Below, piece after piece: positions 45,002 through 52,549 of a stretch of DNA of 64,000 nt. The position numbers and the translations under genes are program-made. The notes under the pieces were generated by a model that saw nothing but the letters and a program-made list of their open reading frames with translations, did not search any database and had not been told where the DNA came from. The stretch is from Sphingopyxis sp. 113P3 (GTDB taxonomy: Bacteria > Pseudomonadota > Alphaproteobacteria > Sphingomonadales > Sphingomonadaceae). The stretch covers positions 343,501-407,500 of the forward strand of contig NZ_CP009452.1 in assembly GCF_001278035.1 (NCBI RefSeq), read 5' to 3'. Position 1 is the stretch's first letter; each line of letters starts with the position of its first letter.

Positions 45002-47464
45002 TTACGAGGCCGGGATCGGCACCGCGAGCTGATTTGCGATCGGCGTATAGATGTCGATGTTTGCGCCTGGCGCGCGAACCGACACCAGCAGCGAGTATCG
45101 GGCCGAGCGATCCCAGCGCTGCAAGCCGGGCTTCTCTTTCCACCACCCGCTCACCGGGAAAACACCGATGGCATCCCGGTCTGCAAGCGCCGCGGCGCTC
45201 CCACGCCAGATGTCTGAGTGGATGGAGCCCCGATCCCGGATCGGTCCGAGCACCCAGTCGTCCCCGCCGGCGGCGCCGCCGATCTGCCCAGCTTCCTCGG
45301 CCTCGGCAGCCTTATTGATGCGCTGCCTGAACTGCTGAAGGCTCTCGAGTGAACGCTTCACCGCAAAGCGCAGGGAATGAGAAGCGTAGCGATGCCGGCG
45401 GGTCCAGCCGCGTTCCCCGGGGTTGGGTTCAACGAAATAGGACAGCGTCACTCTTAGCTCAACGTCCTGATCGCCGAGAGCGAGGAGCGCGTCCCGAGGC
45501 CACGGTAGCTGATGCAAATTCATGTTGCGCGTCTTGATGACGGACCCATCACGACGGAAGGGAAGCAGCGCGTCCTCTACCATCAACGTTGCGTCATCCG
45601 CCGCGCTCCACAGCGCACGACCAAGATCGGGAACACCCCAGCCGTACCGGCGCAGCATCGCCATCTTCTGCGCTTGCGATGCTGCCGCATCGAAGCGCTC
45701 ACGCATCGCCGGCGTCCATTCTGCGGAATGCACCAGCAGCCCCCGCACCGTTTCCGGCCAGAGCTCCGGCCGAGCAGCAATGACGCCCGCCGCCAAATTC
45801 GCGCCAAGAGCCGCCGCCGCGCTTGTGTCTCCGAAGGTTTCGAAGAGGCGCATCTGTGGCCGGTAATGAGTGGTGATCAGTTGCAGGTCATCGATTGCCG
45901 AGGCCGCATTGATTCCGTCATGCGCAAAGTTGCCACCCTCGAAGACCACGTCCGGGCGGATCGGCCACTGGCGCTCCCAAATTCCGGACGTGCGGCTTGC
46001 CGGCGATAGGTCTCCCGCCGGTGCGACGGGATCCCAGCCTACATAGTCCGGGTGCGTGATGGTGATCTTGTCAGTGTAAGCTCCGACGACCAAGGGGTTC
46101 CAAGCCTGGGCTGGGCTCTCCACCTCTTCCAGATCGTTGCGATCCGGATAGCCGTCCACCTCGATGTCGCCGCGCAGGTTGCCCGCCGCGAGGACCATCA
46201 GGCGACGACGGTCGCCGCCGCCATAGCAAAGCTGGTCGACCGCTGCGGACCACGATGAGGGTCGGCCCCGCGCCAGCCCGACTTCGCTGGTCACTGCCAA
46301 GCAGAAGACGCGGCGGCGCCGAGATGCGCGCGCCTCGGCCTTTGTGATGCCCACCTCGGTGATCGCACCGTAGAGCTCCGGATCATTCTGGCCTGCCGGT
46401 GGAAGGATCTTCACGGTTTCGAGGCGGTGGCGCAATTCCACGGGCTCAGCATGGCTGAGTGCTGCCTCGATATCGCCGTAGAGAGCAACGCCGGCCATCG
46501 CCGTGCCGTGGCCATTCCAGAACGCGCTGTCACCGACACCCCATGCATCGTCATAGGCATGCTGATCAGCCGCTTCCAGGCCGGGCTCCAACAATGGATG
46601 GGCCCGGTTCGCTCCGCTGTCGAGGATGCATACTGCCGGCGCGACGGCATCCGGAGCTTCTACCCTGTCGACCAGGTCTTCTGCCCAGTCGGCCTGCTCG
46701 ATCGGCCGCATTTCCAGGAAAAGCGTGGGCGCGTCCTTTGCTATGCGTAGCTCGGCCACGGCGTCGCTGTTTTCCACCAGCCGCGCCATCGTCTCCTCGG
46801 TCGCGAGCGCCAGCACAACATCTCGCTCGGGAAAACTGATCGCATGATCTTTCACAGCGACGTTGAGCCGCTCTGCCACGTGGCGGAAAGTCTCCAGACG
46901 CCCATCGCGAATCCAGACCTCCCACCAAGCCGCGCGACCGGCCTCCGGAAACAGCGCCATATCGTCGGTGAACAAGGAACGCACCGCCGCCAGGCGAATG
47001 TCCTCGATCCTCGCGACAAGCGCTTCGTTCTTTGGCTTTCCGGATTTGGTGTCCTCATCACGGTAGGCGGTGATCTTCCGGGAAAAGAACTCTGCCGACC
47101 GCTCCGGCACAAAGACCGTTGCTGCAACAGTCTCGTCCCCCTCCGCGGTCGGACGGACCGCTACGAGCTCGATAGCCGCGGGCTTGTTCTCCAAACCCTC
47201 AACGGCTGCGCGCTCCGCTGCAAGGATCTCGAATTCGAGGTAGAACCCCCGCTCGCCTTCGGCGATTGCCTCATCACGGGCGGCCAGCTTGCGCCGCGCC
47301 TCCACCACCGCCGACCCGATGGCCCGCTCGAGCTTTTGGGCGTGCGCCGCTCGCACGCGAGCTGGCGGCAAGCCGCTGATGACCAGTCGTGGTGAAGTGT
47401 AGGGTTCTGCTTGGCCGCCCCCTTCGACATGAAAGTGCGGCCGATCGCGCGGTGCTCTGGCCAT
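45002..47464 (-). CDS. S8 (subtilisin-like) peptidase paired with an AAA ATPase
   Basis: The 820-residue protein has an N-terminal region of about 270 residues with no signal peptide. The subtilase triad follows: Asp282 in CILDSGANRAHP, His319 in NGHGTAMAG, oxyanion Asn429 in AAGN and Ser548 in GDTSAAAA. A long C-terminal domain (about 600-820) is unassigned. The absence of a signal suggests it acts in the cytoplasm. It starts 15 bases after the AAA gene on the same strand. The arrangement suggests that ATPase-sensed stress unleashes proteolysis; its substrates are unknown. Confidence 0.87.
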   Translation of the reverse strand: MARAPRDRPHFHVEGGGQAEPYTSPRLVISGLPPARVRAAHAQKLERAIGSAVVEARRKLAARDEAIAEGERGFYLEFEILAAERAAVEGLENKPAAIELVAVRPTAEGDETVAATVFVPERSAEFFSRKITAYRDEDTKSGKPKNEALVARIEDIRLAAVRSLFTDDMALFPEAGRAAWWEVWIRDGRLETFRHVAERLNVAVKDHAISFPERDVVLALATEETMARLVENSDAVAELRIAKDAPTLFLEMRPIEQADWAEDLVDRVEAPDAVAPAVCILDSGANRAHPLLEPGLEAADQHAYDDAWGVGDSAFWNGHGTAMAGVALYGDIEAALSHAEPVELRHRLETVKILPPAGQNDPELYGAITEVGITKAEARASRRRRVFCLAVTSEVGLARGRPSSWSAAVDQLCYGGGDRRRLMVLAAGNLRGDIEVDGYPDRNDLEEVESPAQAWNPLVVGAYTDKITITHPDYVGWDPVAPAGDLSPASRTSGIWERQWPIRPDVVFEGGNFAHDGINAASAIDDLQLITTHYRPQMRLFETFGDTSAAAALGANLAAGVIAARPELWPETVRGLLVHSAEWTPAMRERFDAAASQAQKMAMLRRYGWGVPDLGRALWSAADDATLMVEDALLPFRRDGSVIKTRNMNLHQLPWPRDALLALGDQDVELRVTLSYFVEPNPGERGWTRRHRYASHSLRFAVKRSLESLQQFRQRINKAAEAEEAGQIGGAAGGDDWVLGPIRDRGSIHSDIWRGSAAALADRDAIGVFPVSGWWKEKPGLQRWDRSARYSLLVSVRAPGANIDIYTPIANQLAVPIPAS

Positions 47465-47479
47465 TTAGCGACGACTACC

Positions 47480-48463
47480 TCAACTCATGGCGGCCCGGCG
47501 CTCCGCCAATGTCGAGAGCAGCGTCAGCGTTTTGATCTCATCTGAATCCGCCAGCACCGCGACTTTCGCCGCCTCGTCGGCGGCTCGGAAGACTTCGGCC
47601 TGACTCAGCCCGGTTGTGGCCTCAAGAACTCGTGACCAATCCAGGTCTTTCAGATCGAAGCCGGTCAAATGCGATTCGAGAATCCCGCGCGCGATCTCCG
47701 GGTCGGGCAAGCCATAGGTGATGACGTCGTCAAACCGCCGGAAGACTGCCTTGTCGAGCAGCTCAGGATGATTGGTCGCCGCGACAATGAGGCTCGGGCC
47801 ATCGTCATTCTCCAGGAACTGGAGGAAGGAATTCAGCACACGCCGAATCTCGCCCACGTCGTTGGGGCCAGACCGCTGCGCGCCGATGGCATCGAATTCG
47901 TCGAAGAAATAGACGCCGCGTTGAACGGCGATCGCGTCGAATACCATGCGGAGCCGCGTCGCTGTCTCGCCCATCAGTTTACCAATAAGCCCGTCGTACA
48001 GGACTGTGAAGAGCGGCAGCTTCAGCTCGCCGGCGAGTGCGGCCGCCGTCATGGTCTTCCCACAACCGGGAGGGCCGACGAGAAGCAGCTTGCGGCGCGG
48101 CGTGAGACCCCGCGCTCGCAGGCGCGCCTGTTGGCGCTGCTCGGTGACCACCCGTGCGAGCCGGTCCTCCAGTTCGGGCGCGAGGACCATGCTGCTCAGC
48201 CGAATGTCCGAATAGCGCGCCGCGAGGAGGCTGCTGAGCTCGCCCTTGGGCTGAGCCAGCGGGACCGGGCCCGCACCACGTCGCGCGACGGTCGCGCCCT
48301 TTCCTTTGGCCGCGTCGATCAGCTCGCGGAGCTCTTGTGCGAGCTTCCCATGTCCCTGACGCGCCTCATGGGCGGCAAGCTGCGTCGCGACGGAGAGGAA
48401 ACGCTCTTCGTCCCCGTCGATATGGCTTCGCAGCAGTGCAACTATGTGGCGTGCAGTGGACAT
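47480..48463 (-). CDS. AAA-family ATPase upstream of the subtilase
   Basis: The 327-residue classic AAA ATPase has Walker A LLLVGPPGCGKT (126-137), pore-like LFTVLYDGLIGKLMGET, Walker B VYFFDEFDAIG, and sensor-1 LIVAATNHPELLD with an FRRFDD arginine-finger/SRH end. The N-terminal 80 residues are helical (LLRSHIDGDEERFLSVATQL). It resembles ATPases that unfold or present partners to proteases. With the subtilase directly downstream (gap 15 bp) it forms a two-gene unit inside a defence cluster. Confidence 0.87.
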   Translation of the reverse strand: MSTARHIVALLRSHIDGDEERFLSVATQLAAHEARQGHGKLAQELRELIDAAKGKGATVARRGAGPVPLAQPKGELSSLLAARYSDIRLSSMVLAPELEDRLARVVTEQRQQARLRARGLTPRRKLLLVGPPGCGKTMTAAALAGELKLPLFTVLYDGLIGKLMGETATRLRMVFDAIAVQRGVYFFDEFDAIGAQRSGPNDVGEIRRVLNSFLQFLENDDGPSLIVAATNHPELLDKAVFRRFDDVITYGLPDPEIARGILESHLTGFDLKDLDWSRVLEATTGLSQAEVFRAADEAAKVAVLADSDEIKTLTLLSTLAERRAAMS

Positions 48464-48661
48464 AATCTCCCTTCGGCGCGACCTGCGGCCGGCGCATCAA
48501 CATTAACGTTTCACGGCTCTGCTGTATCGAACAAATTTCTACTATCGCGCTCGATCCACAGCGTTCGCTCAGGTGATTCCGGCCGCATCAGTATACCAGA
48601 TAGGGCTTAACGCTTTCTCTGCCGCCCTCTTCGATTGCCTCTTGACTCTGCGGAGTCTATT

Positions 48662-48676
48662 GAACAAATGGAGAAC
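48662..48676. promoter_or_regulatory. LexA (SOS) box ahead of imuA relic
   Basis: GAAC-AAATGGA-GAAC is the exact GTTC-N7-GTTC consensus of alphaproteobacterial LexA, here read on the other strand. It sits about 40 bases before the imuA-like sequence, where imuA-imuB-dnaE2 cassettes carry their SOS box. It appears to have outlived the genes. Confidence 0.75.
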
Positions 48677-48713
48677 ATGGTGCCCGTCCCTGTTCAGGAG
48701 GTCAAGAACAAGC

Positions 48714-48921
48714 TTGCTGCCCGAGCCCGCCATAGAGTCTCTGCGCGCGCAAATCGAGAAGATCGGAGGCCGAGGCCAGCGGGCGAAATCGGTGCTCCCG
48801 TTCGGAATCGCCGAGCTGGACCATGACTCCCGGGCGGTGGGCTGGCGCGAGGCGCGCTTCATGAAGTCGCCGGCGGCGGCAACGGCGCCATAGCCGGCGC
48901 TGCGGCGGCGCTGGTCGGAGC
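48714..48921 (+). pseudogene. imuA: imuA relic (SOS mutagenesis)
   Basis: One frame reads LPEPAIESLRAQIEKIGGRG and QRAKSVLPFGIAELD, the typical ImuA N-terminus. After a one-base slip near 48828 another frame continues PGGGLARGALHEVAGGG-NGAIAGAAAAL, the ImuA Walker-like region. The homology then ends near 48921. ImuA is a RecA-like accessory to ImuB and the error-prone polymerase ImuC (DnaE2). Frameshifted and cut, it is not functional. Confidence 0.72.
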
Positions 48922-48924
48922 GAC

Positions 48925-49053
48925 CAGGTCCGCAATGGCGGCTCAGGCCAGGAACCGCGCGAACTGCCGCCGAAGGGCCTACGCACTCGCGACATCTATA
49001 TCCCTGACCTTCACATCGACTCGATCAAGGTCAAGGCGCGGAACTTCCATTGA
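48925..49053 (+). pseudogene. dnaE2: 3' tail of error-prone polymerase dnaE2 (imuC)
   Basis: The frame VRNGGSGQEPRELPPKGLRT, RDIYIPDLHIDSIKVKARNF-H-stop is the characteristic C-terminus of sphingomonad DnaE2. It directly follows the imuA remnant, so a deletion joined the start of imuA to the end of dnaE2 and removed imuB and most of dnaE2 (about 5 kb in complete cassettes). Confidence 0.65.
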
Positions 49054-49087
49054 TGGATGTCGACCCGACGGGCGAAGCGCCCACTTG

Positions 49088-49444
49088 CTACGTGGTACGC
49101 CCTTTTCGCCAGGACGGCGCATCGGCGTAGATGCTCACCCCCATCTGGCCGCGCGGGTTTTCGGCCGCCCACGCCAAAACGTCATCAGTCGGGACGACCA
49201 GCCTGGTCTGGCCCGTTGGCTCCCAGCAGTTCTTGCCGGACCTCATGTAGAAGTCGCCCACGCCTTCCACGTTGATCCGCCCGCTGCGCGTCCGACGAAG
49301 GACGAAAGTGGTCACCTGATAGGTCAAGATGCTGCCATGCGTGCGGCGGACGACTGCTGGCGACCGCTCGGGCTGGGTGCGGTAGTAGTTTTCAATCTCG
49401 GCCTCTGTCTGCCGAGCACATGGTGAAAGCTTGCGGTCTGGCAC
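49088..49444 (-). CDS. Hypothetical protein
   Basis: A 118-residue frame with protein-like composition (TEAEIENYYRTQPERSPAVV, GRINVEGVGDFYMRSGKNCW). No family recognised. It lies 49 bases after the larger unknown gene on the same strand, and the two may form an operon. A short protein with no signal peptide or membrane segment. Confidence 0.5.
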   Translation of the reverse strand: MPDRKLSPCARQTEAEIENYYRTQPERSPAVVRRTHGSILTYQVTTFVLRRTRSGRINVEGVGDFYMRSGKNCWEPTGQTRLVVPTDDVLAWAAENPRGQMGVSIYADAPSWRKGRTT

Positions 49445-49493
49445 CCCTGATCCTCTTGTTCGAACGCCAACGGCAAATCAGCGCGCTGCCCGG

Positions 49494-50156
49494 CTACTCT
49501 CTGGTCGCGAATACCTTTCGCATCCCATGAATATTGCCGTCTTTGTCCAAATAGCCATCCCTCACGTACCGCACCTGATCGTCGAGGAACGCATCGAAAA
49601 TCGACGCGATCTCATCCGGTGTGAAGTGAAAGAGCTGAGTCTTACTCTGCGTGTCTGACGCAATCAGCAAACCGTCGGGGACATAGCTATTACCTGAGAG
49701 CACGCCGATCACCCGCGCATGCAGCATCTTGTCGGAGATCACCTTCGGGGTACGCCTCTCCGCGTGGCGCGCGGTCAGGTCATGGTTGGTGAAGATGTCA
49801 CCCGCAGCGCGGCTTACGAATGGCTCGCGCCAATCTGCCTCTGCCTTCGCATGAACCTCGTGCACCTCAAGCGGCGTGTCGCGAAAGCGATCCGTTACCA
49901 GCCGGCATTCGATGAGCCGCCGCATGCAGACCGCAGCGACGCCGACCGCCCTTTCGAGCATGTGATAGGGGTTGTGCTCAGTCTGGGCGTCCGTCAGCGC
50001 CTCGCCAAGGTGCAGCACGATCCTGCGCTTTTGCTCGGCCAGTTCGTTCTTCCAGGTGTAAGACTGCCACTCCGCGGACCCGATGCTCCCCAGCTTGTCC
50101 GCTTCTTCTAAGCGCCTACTTACTTCGTCGTCTCGCACCACGAACCTTTGCCTCAT
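49494..50156 (-). CDS. Hypothetical protein
   Basis: The 220-residue soluble protein begins MRQRFVVRDDEVSRRLEEAD. A middle part is rich in His/Glu/Arg (HNPYHMLERAVGVAAVCMRR, VHEVHAKAEADWREPF), and the C-terminus has YVRDGYLDKDGNIHGMRKVF. Family not recognised. It heads a possible two-gene unit with 49088-49444 and is flanked by SOS-gene debris. Confidence 0.5.
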   Translation of the reverse strand: MRQRFVVRDDEVSRRLEEADKLGSIGSAEWQSYTWKNELAEQKRRIVLHLGEALTDAQTEHNPYHMLERAVGVAAVCMRRLIECRLVTDRFRDTPLEVHEVHAKAEADWREPFVSRAAGDIFTNHDLTARHAERRTPKVISDKMLHARVIGVLSGNSYVPDGLLIASDTQSKTQLFHFTPDEIASIFDAFLDDQVRYVRDGYLDKDGNIHGMRKVFATRE

Positions 50157-50181
50157 ACATCCGCGCTTGGCTTCATCCTAC

Positions 50182-50335
50182 CTACTCAACCATCAGTGCT
50201 CCAGGTGGGAGCGGTTTGATGAACGACTTCGCCGAGACAGAGGGATCGAGCCAGTCGGCCCAGGCCTCGCGCTCAAGAATGACGATCTGTCGGTCGTGAT
50301 ACGGTGCAATGTCGGGGCCGGGCTCCATGGTAGAG
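50182..50335 (-). pseudogene. C-terminal remnant of an SRAP (YedK/HMCES-type) protein
   Basis: The reverse strand reads MEPGPDIAPYHDRQIVILER, then AWADWLDPSVSAKSFIKPLP and PGALMVE-stop. This is the end of the SOS-response-associated peptidase domain, including the HDR segment that holds the catalytic His. SRAP proteins form a cross-link with abasic sites in single-stranded DNA through an N-terminal Cys, which is missing here. Upstream (50336-50638) nothing else of the gene remains. Confidence 0.65.
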
Positions 50336-50638
50336 ATTTGTGCGCGTTTTCAAACGCTTGCGCCGAAAAAAGTACCGTCAGAAGCCTCATTTCTCCTGAC
50401 GATACTTTCAAACTTGGCAGCGATCAATATGGGCAAGGGCCGTCACACGGTCCGGCAGGACCATCATGTACCCACCGATAGTCCTCGAAACGAGCCAAAG
50501 GAATTTTGGTGTTATCTCAAGGGCTTATGGCGTACCGCGGCGTAGAAACGGATACCGCCGGATAGTAGAACAAGGCGGGTGCAAACAGGGGGTAAGCCCC
50601 GCATTGATCCGGGCACCCTTCCCAGCTAAGCTGTCACA
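50336..50638. other. Non-coding debris between SRAP relic and HTH gene
   Basis: No gene supported. The stretch presumably carries the promoter of the HTH-methylase-nuclease operon that begins at 50639. Confidence 0.4.
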
Positions 50639-50856
50639 ATGCTTTACACTCAGAGCCAGATTCGGGAGCTACTTTCCATTTCAGTGGATGCCCTGCGCAC
50701 TTGGCGGGATGCGATCCCTGCATTGGCTGCGCATAAGGGTCATGCTCCGAGCTTCACGCCCGGGGACGTTGTCGCGATGGCGATCGTGGCCGAACTGGTC
50801 AGAGATTTCGGCGTCCGCGTCGGCACGGTCGGTAGTCGTTTCGATCAACTGTTTAG

Positions 50857-52290
50857 CACTACTTTGGCAGAAATGTGATTTTTGGGATTCCCAAAAGGAG
50901 ATTTCCCTGATTCATGGGGAGCCAGCTTTTATGGAGGCTGGCGATGTCAGAGGATTGGCGCAATGATCTTGAGGTTTGGCTGACGCCATTTTTGTCGGCG
51001 TTGCGGCACAAGGCGCGGAAGCGTGTGTGCCCGGCCTATATCGCGGGATTGATCGGCCCCGGTGACCGCAAGAGCGTGCAGCCGATGGCGGCTCGTGATG
51101 GTGAGTTTGGCTACGACCAACTGCATCATTTCGTCGCGGACGGGGTGTGGGATAGTGCGCCGCTCGAGGCTGTTCTTCTGAAGGAAGCCGATCGTCTGGT
51201 TGGAGACGAAGCGGGATATCTGGTCATTGACGATACTGCCTTGCCGAAGAAGGGCCGTCATTCGGTCGGCGTGGCTGCGCAATACGCCTCCTCCCTTGGC
51301 AAGACCTCGAACTGCCAATCCCTCGTTTCGGTGACGCTAGCGTCCGGGGAGGTTCCGGTGATGGTGGGCCTGCGGCTCTTTTTGCCTGAAAGCTGGACGG
51401 ACGACGCCCCCCGCATGGAGCGCGCCCGTGTCCCCCAGGAGCGACAAGTCGCTCGCACAAAGCCGGAGATCGCTATCGAGGAGATCGATCGGGTCATTGC
51501 CTCGGGCACTCGGTTCGGCTGCGTTCTAGCCGACGCCGGCTACGGGGCGAGCGGCCCCTTCCGCCAGGCTCTGAGCGAGCGTGGTTTGCGGTGGGCGGTG
51601 GGCATGTCACGGCGTCAGAATGTCTATCCGGCAGACACCGGGCTGATCTTTCCCGAGGCAGCAACAGGCAGGCGCCGCAAATATCACGTCCCCGACCGCA
51701 CCGCCGTTTCTGCCGAAAAGATGCTGGGAGAAGAAAAATGGAAGAAAATCAGCTGGCGACGCGGGACCAAAGGCAAGCTGACCTGTAAATTTGCGGCATG
51801 CCGCGTCCGGGTGGCCGATGGCCACAGGCACCGCATGAGTGACGGGCGGGTCCAGGCCATGCCCAGCGAGGAGGAAGTCTGGCTGGTGGGGGAACGGCGC
51901 GAAAGCGGAGAGCAAAAATACTATCTCTCGAACTTGCCAGCCGACACGCCGATCAAGGCGCTCGCCGGTGCCATCAAGGCGCGGTGGATCTGCGAGCAGG
52001 CGCATCAGCAGCTGAAGGAGGAACTCGGTCTCGACCACTTTGAGGGCCGATCATGGACCGGACTACACCGACACGCGCTGATGACGATGATCGCCTATGC
52101 CTTTCTTCAGTCCCGCCGTCTAAGCGCAGCGGGGCGGAAAAAAAAGAAACTCGGGACCGCCGCCGCAACCGACCATGCCTGCCGTCAGGCAGGCGATAAT
52201 CAACCTCTTCGCAAGACCGCCACCGACGATCTGCCCTCACTGCAATAAACTGGTTACAGCGACCGATCCGAATAATCTGCCAAAGTAGTG
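50857..52290 (+). mobile_element. IS701-family insertion sequence, copy 2 (1434 bp)
   Basis: Same length and same terminal CACTACTTTGGCAGA repeats as the element at 26777-28210, in opposite orientation, flanked by duplicated TTAG (50853-50856, 52291-52294). It disrupts the HTH gene. Relative to the element both copies chose the same target word, TTAG/CTAA. Confidence 0.93.
50914..52248 (+). CDS. IS701-family DDE transposase, copy 2
   Basis: This 444-residue frame is identical in protein sequence to the transposase of copy 1 and is complete. Its presence in two opposite copies 22.6 kb apart implies recent transposition within this genome. Confidence 0.93.
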   Translation: MGSQLLWRLAMSEDWRNDLEVWLTPFLSALRHKARKRVCPAYIAGLIGPGDRKSVQPMAARDGEFGYDQLHHFVADGVWDSAPLEAVLLKEADRLVGDEAGYLVIDDTALPKKGRHSVGVAAQYASSLGKTSNCQSLVSVTLASGEVPVMVGLRLFLPESWTDDAPRMERARVPQERQVARTKPEIAIEEIDRVIASGTRFGCVLADAGYGASGPFRQALSERGLRWAVGMSRRQNVYPADTGLIFPEAATGRRRKYHVPDRTAVSAEKMLGEEKWKKISWRRGTKGKLTCKFAACRVRVADGHRHRMSDGRVQAMPSEEEVWLVGERRESGEQKYYLSNLPADTPIKALAGAIKARWICEQAHQQLKEELGLDHFEGRSWTGLHRHALMTMIAYAFLQSRRLSAAGRKKKKLGTAAATDHACRQAGDNQPLRKTATDDLPSLQ

Positions 52291-52549
52291 TTAGGGAGTG
52301 TCGCGGCAAGTCATGGCTCTCGCTGGAAACCTGCGTCGTCCTCATCGAGGCTGATAGCATCCGTCTCGTTGACGCTGGCACGCCGGCGCGTCCGTCGCCC
52401 GACGCCTCCACCCTATGCGTTCCTTGTGGGCCCATTGTGTCGCGCTTGCAGACGGCGCTTACGGCTACCGAAGCCGATCTGGCCCAAGGCTATCTGCAGT
52501 TCCCCCCCACTGCGATCGGCTCGAAAACAGAACGACGTGGAAGACGAGC

